From Mesoflavibacter sp037029465 (GTDB lineage Bacteria; Bacteroidota; Bacteroidia; Flavobacteriales; Flavobacteriaceae), in assembly GCF_037029465.1 (NCBI RefSeq), contig NZ_JAYMEM010000029.1, forward strand, positions 1 to 64,000: a stretch of DNA of 64,000 nt, given 5' to 3'. A program made the translations under genes and the position numbers. Below, piece by piece: positions 9,811 to 18,742 of this stretch; the stretch's first letter is position 1; each line of letters opens with the position of its first letter. Under the pieces are notes generated by a model, which saw only the letters and a list, made by a program, of their open reading frames with translations, had not been told where the DNA came from and ran no database searches.

Positions 9811-10071
9811 TTACTCGTCGAAACCGTATTTTTTATCTAATTTGTTCATCAATCTTACGTAAACGAAAATGAGAATTACGAATACATAAATAGATCCTTG
9901 TTGTGCAAACCAGAACCCTAGTTTAAATCCGCCAAGTCTTATTTCATTTAAAGCATCTTTAAAAAGGATTCCGCATCCGTAAGACACTATAAACCAAATA
10001 GAAAGCAGTATAATTAAATACTTTAAGTTTTCTTTCCAGTACGCTGTTGCGTGTTGTTGTTTATCAGACAT
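9811..10071 (-). CDS. DUF4212 small symporter subunit
   Basis: An 86-aa protein with two TM segments and the typical DUF4212 start, AYWKENLKYLIILLSIWFIVS. These proteins are almost always encoded just before an SSS-family symporter and are thought to form its small subunit. Here it lies 31 bp before the symporter gene and 26 bp after the porin gene, so the three make one uptake unit. Confidence 0.92.
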   Translation of the reverse strand: MSDKQQHATAYWKENLKYLIILLSIWFIVSYGCGILFKDALNEIRLGGFKLGFWFAQQGSIYVFVILIFVYVRLMNKLDKKYGFDE

Positions 10072-10097
10072 AATGTTCTTTAGTTATAATTAGTTTT

Positions 10098-11330
10098 TTA
10101 TAGATAAATCATTGCTTGAAGCGTTAATCCGCTTGTATCTGTACTACCAAATTTTTGGTTTTTATACTCAAGTGTTAATTTTGAATTGTGACCACTCATA
10201 TATGCATTAACTCCAATACCTAATGTATTCATATCATCATTAACAGCATCATAAGTATTATTACCATAAGACACATATGGTTGGAATCGTGTTTTTGTTT
10301 TATCTCCTGCAAAAACGTAACCTACATGACCGTATAACATACTTCCTGTACCGTAAGCACTGTAAAGATAATCTTTGCCATAATCATTAGATTGATATGT
10401 AGCATATGCAGTTAAAGCACTACCGTCTTCTCCTAAAGGAGCATCATAAAAAGCATCAACAGCAAAAATAGCTACATCCTCACCTTGTAAATCAGGTATT
10501 GTTAATGTGCCTGCATCTATAACAGAGCCATTAGGATGTAAGAAGAAACCAGCTCCTACATTGAAAACCTTTTTGCCTCCTAAGTAAGTACCTACTTTAT
10601 ATGGTAAAAAGTTAGATTCTTGATCTAAAAAGTTATATTCAAAATATCCTGCATAAGCTTTTCCTGAATCTTTAGATCCTAAAATACTTCTTCCATTATA
10701 CACTGCAGCACCACCTGCATCTGGTGTTCTTGCATCCAAAGTTGAAGCTGTCACATCATTAATAGCAACACGATATTGAAGTTTACCAAATTTTCCTTTA
10801 GCAAAAACACCTACGTGTCTCGCAAATTGATCCGATAATCCTATTGTTGCCCATGATTGACGGTTGTTATCTAATGTCATCATATTTAATGTACTTTGAT
10901 TATTTAACCTAGAAATACCATTAAAATAATGTAAACCACCGCCGACAGAATGATCTTTTGCAATATTATACTGTGCCCATACATCATGCATGAACAACTG
11001 AGAACCTTCACCCTTACCTGTTGGGCTCATGGAACCACTATTAAGACTATTAAGCCCGAAGTGAGTTAATATTAAAAATTTGTCTGTAATTTGCGAGAAC
11101 ATTAAAACACGTGCACGACGTAAATTGAAGTTTAATGCACTTGCATCTGTTGCGGGATCAAAATTATAACCTGCTTGCATTTGAGCCCAAGAAATAACAC
11201 GTAGATACTTATTACCTTCTTCGTCAAATTTTACTTTTAATCCTCCATTATAATCTGGCGAACCTTGAGCATTCATAAATTGAAAGGACATAAAGAATAG
11301 TCCAATCCATAAAAGAGTTTGTTTTCTCAT
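10098..11330 (-). CDS. Outer-membrane porin (phosphate-selective porin O/P-like)
   Basis: A 410-aa protein with a signal peptide (about 1-21, ending MNAQ) and an alternating beta-barrel pattern that ends in a terminal hydrophobic strand, LTLQAMIYL. The N-terminal pattern with NFNLRRARVLMFSQITDKF is common in porins placed next to symporters in Bacteroidetes. It probably lets the organic acid through the outer membrane. First gene of the uptake unit; the shared 20-bp motif lies 32 bp before its start. Confidence 0.85.
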   Translation of the reverse strand: MRKQTLLWIGLFFMSFQFMNAQGSPDYNGGLKVKFDEEGNKYLRVISWAQMQAGYNFDPATDASALNFNLRRARVLMFSQITDKFLILTHFGLNSLNSGSMSPTGKGEGSQLFMHDVWAQYNIAKDHSVGGGLHYFNGISRLNNQSTLNMMTLDNNRQSWATIGLSDQFARHVGVFAKGKFGKLQYRVAINDVTASTLDARTPDAGGAAVYNGRSILGSKDSGKAYAGYFEYNFLDQESNFLPYKVGTYLGGKKVFNVGAGFFLHPNGSVIDAGTLTIPDLQGEDVAIFAVDAFYDAPLGEDGSALTAYATYQSNDYGKDYLYSAYGTGSMLYGHVGYVFAGDKTKTRFQPYVSYGNNTYDAVNDDMNTLGIGVNAYMSGHNSKLTLEYKNQKFGSTDTSGLTLQAMIYL

Positions 11331-11361
11331 AATTTTAAAGAGTTAGTTAGTGAATAAATTA

Positions 11362-11381
11362 AAATATTGGTTTTGTGTGCA
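11362..11381 (+). promoter_or_regulatory. Shared 20-bp motif before the porin/symporter unit
   Basis: The plus strand reads AAATATTGGTTTTGTGTGCA, identical to the minus-strand motif at 4581-4600. It is 32 bp upstream of the porin start and 66 bp downstream of the end of the InsA-like regulator gene. Confidence 0.6.
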
Positions 11382-11446
11382 CTACTAAACTCTAAAAAAG
11401 TATGTGTTAACAGAAAATTAATATATTAATCTGTTAAATAATTATA

Positions 11447-11866
11447 CTAATCCTTAAAACGTTCCCATTTTATTAGCATAAATTTATCCCCAAGCTCTGT
11501 GACAACAACACCAGCACCTTTAATATTTTCGGTTTTTTGAAAGTAATTCCCTAATTCTGTTGCGTTTAAAATTTTATACGTTGGGTGATAATTAGAATTA
11601 TATGGTCGTTTGATGTTGTATTTTTTTACCCAGTTCATAATACTTACGTGAGAAACACCTAAAATACGTTCGATCTCTCTATAGGTTAATCCTTCTAAAT
11701 ATAGCTGTAAAGACTTATTTACATAATAGTCGTCAATCTTCTTACCTATCTTATTTACCGAAAAAAAATAGTTACATTTTTTACACTTATAACGTTGTCT
11801 TTCGTTTACAATTCCACTTTTTATATAGTGGTCAGAACCACAATTTGGACACAAATCGATCTTCAT
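11447..11866 (-). CDS. IS1 InsA-like zinc-ribbon/HTH protein, probably a domesticated regulator
   Basis: A 139-aa protein. The N-terminal zinc ribbon has two CxxC pairs (CPNCGSDH at 6-13 and CKKC near 33-36). An HTH follows (LTYREIERILGVSHVSIMNWV, about 59-79), as in the InsA half of IS1 transposases. The C-terminus is unrelated to a transposase catalytic domain: no InsB or DDE segment and no terminal inverted repeats are visible nearby. It sits directly upstream of the acetate porin, in the same direction. I infer a single-gene transcription factor derived from IS1, perhaps for the acetate genes. Annotation pipelines would probably call it a transposase. Confidence 0.8.
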   Translation of the reverse strand: MKIDLCPNCGSDHYIKSGIVNERQRYKCKKCNYFFSVNKIGKKIDDYYVNKSLQLYLEGLTYREIERILGVSHVSIMNWVKKYNIKRPYNSNYHPTYKILNATELGNYFQKTENIKGAGVVVTELGDKFMLIKWERFKD

Positions 11867-12000
11867 ATATATTATTTTAGCATAAATATATTAATTTAGC
11901 GAATATAAATTGATAAAAACTTCAAATTTTTATCAACTAATCAATTAAAACACTAAAAAAATATGGACTTGATAGATATTTACACCTAAAATTATAGATA

Positions 12001-12042
12001 AAACAAAACCCTGTAATAAAATATCACAGGGTTTTGTTTTAG
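12001..12042 (-). terminator. Terminator after DUF779 gene
   Basis: A perfect-stem hairpin, AAAACCCTGT...ACAGGGTTTT, with A and T tracts on both sides. It works in either direction and lies 23 bp after the DUF779 stop. Confidence 0.85.
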
Positions 12043-12064
12043 TTTAAGGTTAACTATTAAATTA

Positions 12065-12424
12065 TTATACTTTTGGATTAAAATGTGCGTCTTCTTCTTG
12101 CGTTAATATACGCGAGTGAATTATAAAACGTATTCCTAAAGGAATTTCTAAAGAAAAACTTGCACCTCTACCTTCAGTAATATCTATAGTTAAATGTGTA
12201 TGTTTCCAATATTCAAATTGATCTTTATTCATATAAAAAGGCACACCTTGTATATCTCCAAGATGTATATCACTTTCATCTAAATACATATCCTCTTTTT
12301 CAAAAATCATTGGTGCAGAGCCATCACAACATCCGCCACTTTGATGAAAAATCAAATCGCCATGTTTTTCTTTCAGCTGATTAACAATCGCTTTTGCTTG
12401 TTCTGTTATATCTATTCTTTGCAT
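12065..12424 (-). CDS. DUF779 protein
   Basis: A 119-aa soluble protein with the family's conserved cysteine/histidine motif HQSGGCCDGSAPM (about 27-39) and the C-terminal EYWKHTHLTIDI...GRGASFSLE. DUF779 genes are typically encoded beside NAD-dependent aldehyde dehydrogenases, as here; their role is unknown but a metal- or thiol-linked helper is plausible. It follows the dehydrogenase by 72 bp, with a hairpin between them. Confidence 0.9.
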   Translation of the reverse strand: MQRIDITEQAKAIVNQLKEKHGDLIFHQSGGCCDGSAPMIFEKEDMYLDESDIHLGDIQGVPFYMNKDQFEYWKHTHLTIDITEGRGASFSLEIPLGIRFIIHSRILTQEEDAHFNPKV

Positions 12425-12440
12425 ATCTATAAATTTAATA

Positions 12441-12473
12441 AAAAAGGCTGAATTAATTAAATCCAGCCTTTTT
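12441..12473 (-). terminator. Hairpin between aldehyde dehydrogenase and DUF779
   Basis: AAAAAGGCTG...CAGCCTTTTT with a 13-base AT-rich loop. It probably attenuates transcription entering the DUF779 gene. Confidence 0.75.
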
Positions 12474-12496
12474 CCGCTATTATAAATTTCTATATA

Positions 12497-13993
12497 CTAA
12501 AAGAAACCTAACTTATTCTTATCGTAAGAGATAAGCATGTTTTTAGTTTGACGGTAGTGACTCATCATCATTTGATGGTTTTCTCTACCAAAACCAGATT
12601 TTTTGTATCCTCCAAATGGCGCATGTGCTGGATAAGAATGGTAACAATTTACCCAAACGCGACCTGCTTTTATAGCTCGTGGTATTTGGTATAGTTGGTG
12701 TGCATCACGTGTCCAAACACCAGCACCTAAACCGTAAAGTGTATCGTTAGCAATCTCTAAAGCTTCAGCTTCGTCTTTAAATTTGGTTACGCAAACTACT
12801 GGTCCAAAAATTTCTTCTTGGAAGACTCTCATTTTATTATGACCTTCTAGAATGGTTGGTTGGATAAAGAATCCGTTGCCTAAATCGCCTTCTTTATTAG
12901 CGTCACCACCACAAAGAACTTTAGCTCCTTCTTCTTTTCCTATTTTTATATAAGATTGAATTTTTTCGTATTGATCATTAGAGGCTTGCGCACCAACCAT
13001 ACAATCTGTACTGTAAGGACTAGTTTGTACAATTGCTTTGGTACGCGCCACAACACGCTCCATAAACTTATCGTAAATATCTTCTTGTACTAAAATACGA
13101 GATGGACAAGTACATACTTCACCTTGATTAAAAGCAAATAAAACTGCACCTTCTATAGCTTTATCTAAGAAAGCATCATCATGATCCATAACCGAATTAA
13201 AGAAAATGTTAGGCGACTTTCCTCCTAATTCCATAGTTACAGGATTTAGATTCTTTGATGCATACTGCATAATTAGTTGTCCTGTAGTTGTTTCTCCTGT
13301 AAAAGCTACTTTATCAACACGAGAACTTGATGCTAATGGTTTACCAGCTTCTGGTCCAAAACCGTGAATGATATTAATCACACCTGGAGGAAATACATCT
13401 GCTATTTTTTCCATTAACAAAGTGGCAGAAGATGGTGTTTGTTCTGCTGGTTTTAATACCACGCAGTTACCAGTTGCTAATGCTGGTGGCAACTTCCAAG
13501 ACAACATTAATAATGGGAAATTCCATGGAATAATTTGTCCAACGACACCAAGTGGCTCTTTAATATTCATGGATAAGGTGTTTTGATCTAACTCTGTTGC
13601 ACTACCTTCTTCTGCACGAATACAAGATGCAAAATAACGCCAATGGTCTGCAGATAAAGGTACATCTGCATTTAAAGTTTCACGAATTGGCTTACCATTA
13701 TCACAAGTTTCAACTAACGCAAATTCTTCTAAGTTAGCTTCAATAATATCTGCTACCTTATTTAAAAGATTAGCACGTTCGGTTGCAGAAGTGTTTCCCC
13801 AAGCTTCTTTTGCTGAGTTGGCTGCATCTAAAGCAAGTTCTACATCTTCTTTTTGAGATCTTGGGTATTTTGCAATTAAAGACTTATCTATTGGCGATGT
13901 GTTTTCAAAATACTCGCCTCCAACAGGCTCTACAAACTTTCCGTTTATAAAGTTGCCATAGGATTCTTTAAATTTTGGTTTAGAGTAACTCAT
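12497..13993 (-). CDS. NAD-dependent aldehyde dehydrogenase (AldB/ExaC-type)
   Basis: Oxidises an aldehyde, probably acetaldehyde, to the acid. At 498 aa it has the normal length. The catalytic residues are present: Asn157 in PWNFP, Glu255 in MELGGKSPN and Cys294 in QGEVCTCPSR, with a second Cys at 296. The DUF779 partner and the divergent AraC regulator match the arrangement usual for acetaldehyde or short-aldehyde dehydrogenases. Its product could feed the acetyl-CoA synthetase pathway encoded nearby. The exact substrate is uncertain. Confidence 0.93.
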   Translation of the reverse strand: MSYSKPKFKESYGNFINGKFVEPVGGEYFENTSPIDKSLIAKYPRSQKEDVELALDAANSAKEAWGNTSATERANLLNKVADIIEANLEEFALVETCDNGKPIRETLNADVPLSADHWRYFASCIRAEEGSATELDQNTLSMNIKEPLGVVGQIIPWNFPLLMLSWKLPPALATGNCVVLKPAEQTPSSATLLMEKIADVFPPGVINIIHGFGPEAGKPLASSSRVDKVAFTGETTTGQLIMQYASKNLNPVTMELGGKSPNIFFNSVMDHDDAFLDKAIEGAVLFAFNQGEVCTCPSRILVQEDIYDKFMERVVARTKAIVQTSPYSTDCMVGAQASNDQYEKIQSYIKIGKEEGAKVLCGGDANKEGDLGNGFFIQPTILEGHNKMRVFQEEIFGPVVCVTKFKDEAEALEIANDTLYGLGAGVWTRDAHQLYQIPRAIKAGRVWVNCYHSYPAHAPFGGYKKSGFGRENHQMMMSHYRQTKNMLISYDKNKLGFF

Positions 13994-14205
13994 AGTTATT
14001 AATTTAGATTATTAGTTATTATTTAGTTTTCAACTATTACTTATTAATAATGTAACATTGGTAGTTTTTACTTTATTAAAATGAATAATTAGTAATTTTT
14101 GTAAAGTTATTTTGTTACATTCTTAAATTATTGAACATATTTATTATATTGTTGCACAATCCTATTATTAAGTATTTTTTAAGATACATTTTTGTATTAT
14201 TGGGT

Positions 14206-15120
14206 ATGAGTCATTTATTAAGTCAGCATAGAAAACATAGAAAATTAACTACGCTTGTAGAAAACAGAACGACTTACAATGCAGAGTTTGCAGAGTTGAA
14301 TATTTATGAAACTCATCAATATGCAGAGCAAGTGTCTTTGACTTTTGACTTTCCTATTATTGCAAGTATGCTTACAGGTAAAAAAGTGATGCATATTGAA
14401 GGTATGCCGTCTTTTGATTTTTATCCAGGTGAATCTGTTGTTATGCCTACTAACAAAGAAATGGTGATTGATTTTCCTTTGGCAAAAGAAGATGATCCTA
14501 CGCAATGTTTGGCATTAGGTATTGATAGCACTAAAATTACTGAAGTGGTTGATAAATTTAATCATCACGTAAGTATTGAAAACGAGAACAATACTTGGTC
14601 TATAGACCAAAACACCAACCACTTAACAAATAATGAAGAAGTAAACCACTTAATAAAACGCTTAGTACACACCTTTACCAATAACAATACTTCTAAAGAT
14701 GTGCTTTTGGATTTGATGTTGCAAGAATTGATTGTTAGGTTATTACAAACCAAAGCCAAAACCTTACTATTAAGTGATCAAAATATGTTTAATGACACCA
14801 GAATTGGCATGGTCATTAATTACATTAAACAAAACTTAACCAATAAAGATATTACCGTAGATTTACTTGCTAAAAAGGCTTGTATGAGTACGTCACACTT
14901 TCATAAAAAGTTTAAAAACACCTTAGGTATCTCTCCTATTGATTATATTAATTCTGAAAAAATAAAATTTTCTAAAAAACTAATTAAAGCATCTAAAGAC
15001 CTAAGAATATCTGAAATTGCCTTTAAAGCTGGATTTAATAATACTAGTTATTTTAATAGGCAGTTTAAAAAAATGGAAATGATGACGCCAGCACAGTTTA
15101 AAAAATCTGTTAGTCAATAA
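14206..15120 (+). CDS. AraC-family transcriptional regulator
   Basis: 304 aa from the chosen ATG. An upstream in-frame start at 14131 would add 25 hydrophobic residues atypical of the family. Residues about 15-180 match the AraC_N sensing domain. The C-terminal 100 residues carry two HTH motifs, one around VDLLAKKACMSTSHFHKKF and the other in ISEIAFKAGFNNTSYFNRQF. It is divergent from the aldehyde dehydrogenase, with about 210 bp of AT-rich intergenic sequence, and probably activates that gene in response to an aldehyde or alcohol. It converges with the symporter gene, 1 bp apart. Confidence 0.92.
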   Translation: MSHLLSQHRKHRKLTTLVENRTTYNAEFAELNIYETHQYAEQVSLTFDFPIIASMLTGKKVMHIEGMPSFDFYPGESVVMPTNKEMVIDFPLAKEDDPTQCLALGIDSTKITEVVDKFNHHVSIENENNTWSIDQNTNHLTNNEEVNHLIKRLVHTFTNNNTSKDVLLDLMLQELIVRLLQTKAKTLLLSDQNMFNDTRIGMVINYIKQNLTNKDITVDLLAKKACMSTSHFHKKFKNTLGISPIDYINSEKIKFSKKLIKASKDLRISEIAFKAGFNNTSYFNRQFKKMEMMTPAQFKKSVSQ

Positions 15121-15121
15121 T

Positions 15122-16492
15122 TTACTGTATTGTTTTTACGTAACGTTTTACTTCTTTCATCACTTTTGGTGCCAATAATAGTGTTGCTGTCATCGTTGGT
15201 ATTGCCATTAATGCAAATACACCGTCAATTAAATTAATCATTAAGCTTAATGATGTTGTTGCACCAATAATTATACTTAAAATATAAAAATAATTATAGT
15301 AGTGTTGATGCTTTGCTCCTATTAAAAACGATAAACATTTACCGCCGTAATACGCATAAGAAAACAAGGACGAAATACTAAATACAGCAATACAAGCCAT
15401 AAGCAAATATTTACCATAAATAGGCATAGCATTACTAAAAGCCGATGCAGTTAAACTAACACCGTTTGCGTCTGTTGTTTTCCAAACACCAGTAACAAGA
15501 ATAGCAAGAGCTGTTAATGTACAAACCACCAACGTATCTATTGCTGGTCCCATCATAGCTACCAAACCTTCACGAATGGGTTGATTGGTTTTTGCTGCAC
15601 CATGTGCTAAAGGTGCTGTACCAATACCTGCTTCGTTACTAAATGCACCACGTTTTATTCCTAAAATAATTAATGTACCTACTACACCGCCAAATAAAGC
15701 ATCTTCTTTAATGAAACTTGCTGTAAAGGCATCGGTAAAAATAAGTTTGAAATAATACGGAACACTTTCTATATTAACAATTAAGATAAAGAATACTAAC
15801 ACAAAATATAGTATGACCATGCTAGGTACTAATTTTGAAGTGACTTTACTAATTCTATTTAAACCACCTAAAATAACCACTGATGTAATTGCTACTAAAA
15901 CCAAACCAATAATTAAATTTGAAGTAAAATCAACCTCAAATCCGTTTGGGATCAGTACAATATCATTAATAGCTTGTGTTAATTGATTGACGTTAAAAAC
16001 AGGCAACGCACCAATTAATCCGCAAAGACTAAAAAAGACCGCTAAAGGTTTCCAAGATTTGCCCAAACCTTCAACTATAAAATACATAGGTCCGCCTTGC
16101 GTTTTACCTTCACTATCTTTTCCTCTAAACATGATGGCCAAACTAGAGGTGAAAAATTTTGTAGACATACCAATAATAGCACTAATCCACATCCAAAATA
16201 CAGCTCCTGGTCCACCAAAAGCAATTGCAACTGCTACACCTGCAATGTTTCCCATGCCAATGGTAGAAGATAATGCTGTTGTTAAAGCTTGAAAATGTGT
16301 GATATCACCTTCGTCTAACTCGTTATCATATTTGCCTTTTAGCACATCAATAGCATGTCTAAAGTATCTAAATGGTAAAAATCTGGATAGAATTAAAAGG
16401 TATAATCCGCCACCTGTTAAGAGAATTAATAACGGAAATCCCCAAACCGCAGAAGAAAACGCTTCTACCCAAGTATTGATCTGTTTATACAT
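15122..16492 (-). CDS. Alanine/glycine:cation symporter (AGCS family)
   Basis: Sodium-coupled uptake of a small amino acid. 456 aa from the ATG at 16492 (MYKQINTWVEAFSSAVWG). A longer frame starting at 16564 would overlap the divergent gene and add 24 unlikely residues. About ten TM segments. The family pattern FQALTTALSSTIGMGNIAGV is present near 78-97, and the loop FSNEAGIGTAPLAHG is the AGCS signature. No co-transcribed partner is visible. Confidence 0.92.
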   Translation of the reverse strand: MYKQINTWVEAFSSAVWGFPLLILLTGGGLYLLILSRFLPFRYFRHAIDVLKGKYDNELDEGDITHFQALTTALSSTIGMGNIAGVAVAIAFGGPGAVFWMWISAIIGMSTKFFTSSLAIMFRGKDSEGKTQGGPMYFIVEGLGKSWKPLAVFFSLCGLIGALPVFNVNQLTQAINDIVLIPNGFEVDFTSNLIIGLVLVAITSVVILGGLNRISKVTSKLVPSMVILYFVLVFFILIVNIESVPYYFKLIFTDAFTASFIKEDALFGGVVGTLIILGIKRGAFSNEAGIGTAPLAHGAAKTNQPIREGLVAMMGPAIDTLVVCTLTALAILVTGVWKTTDANGVSLTASAFSNAMPIYGKYLLMACIAVFSISSLFSYAYYGGKCLSFLIGAKHQHYYNYFYILSIIIGATTSLSLMINLIDGVFALMAIPTMTATLLLAPKVMKEVKRYVKTIQ

Positions 16493-16520
16493 GCTAACTG
16501 TTTTGATTAGTAAATATACA

Positions 16521-16528
16521 TATATTTG
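16521..16528 (+). promoter_or_regulatory. Candidate -7 box for the acyltransferase-like gene
   Basis: TATATTTG fits the Bacteroidetes -7 consensus TAnnTTTG and ends 14 bp before the ATG. TTTG at 16502-16505 is a possible -33 box, but the 15-bp spacer is shorter than usual. Confidence 0.35.
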
Positions 16529-16542
16529 TAATCTAATAACTA

Positions 16543-17643
16543 ATGACCGCTTTGAAACCAACACGTCTTTTTTTCTTAGATGCCGTACGTGCGTTTGCCA
16601 TTTTAATGATGTTGCAAGGTCATTTTATTGACACACTTTTAGACCCAATTTACAGAGATAAAACCAATATAGCTTATACTACTTGGGAATATTTTAGAGG
16701 CATTACAGCACCAACTTTTTTTACCATAACGGGTTTAGTATTTGTTTTTTTGCTATTGCGTGCAAAAGCTAAAAATGAAGATAAATACCGTATAAAAAAA
16801 GGCTTTAACAGAGGTTTATTATTGATTGGTATTGGATATGCGTTACGGTTTTCGTTTTTAAGCTTATTTAAAGGCGAAATTAATATGTACTTTATTGTTA
16901 TTGATGTCTTACAATGTATTGGTCTGTCTTTAATTTTAATTATTGGTCTTTACCTGATTACCTTAAAAAACGAAACTGTTTTTGCGCTTTTAATGCTAAT
17001 TATTGGCAACATTATTTTTATAACCGAACCATTATATCGCACACTTCACATAGAAGGTATTCCTAAATTTTTAGCTAACTATTTAACCAAAGAAAATGGT
17101 TCTGTATTTACCATGATACCGTGGTTTGGTTATGTCTGTTTTGGCGCTTTTATAGCTGTTTTGTTTCATAAATTTGGTCACAAATACCGCTATAAACAAT
17201 TTAAAATCACTGGGTTTTTAGTGGTTGGCTTTATATTAGTTTTTTGGTCATCACCTTTTTTAACCTTTATAACTCAAATTACTGGTATACAACTTTTTGA
17301 CGATAGCGCCAACTATAATTATTTGTTTACTAGATTAGGTAATGTATTGGTTATTTTTGGGCTATTTTACACCTTTGAGCGGTATTTAAAACAAGCCGTT
17401 ATCACCAAAATAGGGCAAAAAACCTTGTCTATTTATGTTATCCACTTTATTATCATTTATGGTAGTTTTACTGGTATTGGGTTAAAGCATTTCTTTTACA
17501 AATCACTAACACCAATACAAGCTATTATTGGTGCTATTTTATTTATGGTTGTAGTGTGTTTTATTTCTTTTCATTACGCCAAAACCAATAAGTTTATTTA
17601 TAAATGGATGCGTAAGGCTTATGAGCGTTTAACAGGATATTAA
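16543..17643 (+). CDS. DUF1624/HGSNAT-like integral membrane acyltransferase-related protein
   Basis: A 366-aa protein with about ten TM helices. The first helix carries the typical LFFLDAVRAFAILMMLQGHF, followed by ITAPTFFTITGLVFVFLL. This is the pattern of the heparan-alpha-glucosaminide N-acetyltransferase-like/DUF1624 group related to acyltransferase 3. It probably transfers an acyl group to a cell-envelope sugar, but no substrate can be read from the sequence. Transcribed alone, divergent from the amino-acid symporter. Confidence 0.8.
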   Translation: MTALKPTRLFFLDAVRAFAILMMLQGHFIDTLLDPIYRDKTNIAYTTWEYFRGITAPTFFTITGLVFVFLLLRAKAKNEDKYRIKKGFNRGLLLIGIGYALRFSFLSLFKGEINMYFIVIDVLQCIGLSLILIIGLYLITLKNETVFALLMLIIGNIIFITEPLYRTLHIEGIPKFLANYLTKENGSVFTMIPWFGYVCFGAFIAVLFHKFGHKYRYKQFKITGFLVVGFILVFWSSPFLTFITQITGIQLFDDSANYNYLFTRLGNVLVIFGLFYTFERYLKQAVITKIGQKTLSIYVIHFIIIYGSFTGIGLKHFFYKSLTPIQAIIGAILFMVVVCFISFHYAKTNKFIYKWMRKAYERLTGY

Positions 17644-17775
17644 AAAATAAAACACTGTTAGTCAAAAACTTAAAAACACACTACTCAAATTGAGTATTTA
17701 AGCTTTATAAAATTATTAGTATTTTGGGATTTCAAGTTAAAATAACAACTAACTAATCTCTAAAAAATTTTAATA

Positions 17776-18162
17776 ATGAAAACTAAACTAATTACTTTAA
17801 GTCTACTACTTTGTAGCGCACTTGCTTTTGCACAAGCAATAACTAACGTAAAAACATTACTTACAGAAACTGAATACGGCAACGCCAGATTATTAGTAAC
17901 GCCTCTTTCTATTGATGCTCATGCAGAAAAACCTACAAAAACGTCTGGTGTTTACGCTATTTTAGTTTGTTTTACTTATAAAGGAGAACAAAAAGCCATT
18001 CATCAAGATTTAACCAGAAAATTTGCCCAAGATGGAGAAGCCGAATTATTCTTAGCAATGGGTGCAAAAAAAGACAATATTGTTATTGGAAATGTTCAGT
18101 TTTACAGACGTGACCTTATGTCTTCAGAAAATTATCCTAAAAAAGACGACTGTTATAAATAA
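17776..18162 (+). CDS. Small secreted protein, PKKDDCY family, copy 1
   Basis: A 128-aa protein with a signal peptide (MKTKLITLSLLLCSALAFAQ). No family that I recognise. The mature part shares with the gene at 18743 the pattern GVYAILVCFTYKGEQKA.HQDL near 55-78 and the C-terminal PKKDDCYK, so the two are paralogues. A conserved Cys pair (VCF and DDCY) could form a disulfide. First of three consecutive genes for exported proteins. Confidence 0.8.
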   Translation: MKTKLITLSLLLCSALAFAQAITNVKTLLTETEYGNARLLVTPLSIDAHAEKPTKTSGVYAILVCFTYKGEQKAIHQDLTRKFAQDGEAELFLAMGAKKDNIVIGNVQFYRRDLMSSENYPKKDDCYK

Positions 18163-18188
18163 TTAATCAACATAAATCATAAATTAAT

Positions 18189-18731
18189 ATGAAACATTAT
18201 ATTTCTATATTAATCTTTGTATTAGTATGTTCATTTTCTAACGCTCAAGAAAAACAAAATGATGCCACTTGGCAAGAAACTGTAAACTTTCTAAATAAAT
18301 ATAAAAGCTATTTCAAATTAGGATTTACTTACAATAACAACCTAAAAAAATGGGATGAGTATCAAATAGAGCATATATCTATTACTCAAGAGTCATTGTA
18401 TTTTAAAGCCATAAAATATAATTATAAGAAGCAAAAAAGTAAACACATTGAAGTCTCTATTCCTTTTGCCAAATTACAAGATATCTATAGCGGATTTCGT
18501 CAAGAAATATCAACCGTAGGCAATAATATTTCGTTTAAATATAGAATGTATGACTACAAAGGAGAAAAAATAGACACTAGATTTAGCAAAGATAGATATG
18601 TTAAAACCATATCGTTTAGAATACAAGATGACGAAATGAGAAAACGAATTATAAAAGCTTTTAAGCATTTAATCTATCTAGCAGAACAAAAACGAATAGA
18701 AAAACAAAAACAATCAGGAGATAAATTTTAA
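18189..18731 (+). CDS. Secreted protein of unknown function
   Basis: A 180-aa protein with a signal peptide ending SFSNAQ. The mature chain is charged and lysine-rich, alternates beta-strand-like stretches, and ends in a basic helix (LIYLAEQKRIEKQKQ). No recognisable domain. It lies 26 bp after the first PKKDDCY gene and 11 bp before the second, so the three form an operon. Confidence 0.75.
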   Translation: MKHYISILIFVLVCSFSNAQEKQNDATWQETVNFLNKYKSYFKLGFTYNNNLKKWDEYQIEHISITQESLYFKAIKYNYKKQKSKHIEVSIPFAKLQDIYSGFRQEISTVGNNISFKYRMYDYKGEKIDTRFSKDRYVKTISFRIQDDEMRKRIIKAFKHLIYLAEQKRIEKQKQSGDKF

Positions 18732-18742
18732 ACTAAATTACC

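Noticed and set aside
11447..11866. Active IS1 element
   Set aside because: No InsB/DDE reading frame and no terminal inverted or target repeats are visible around it.
16492..16564. Longer N-terminus for the AGCS symporter
   Set aside because: It would overlap the divergent gene starting at 16543 and adds residues atypical for the family; ATG 16492 is preferred.
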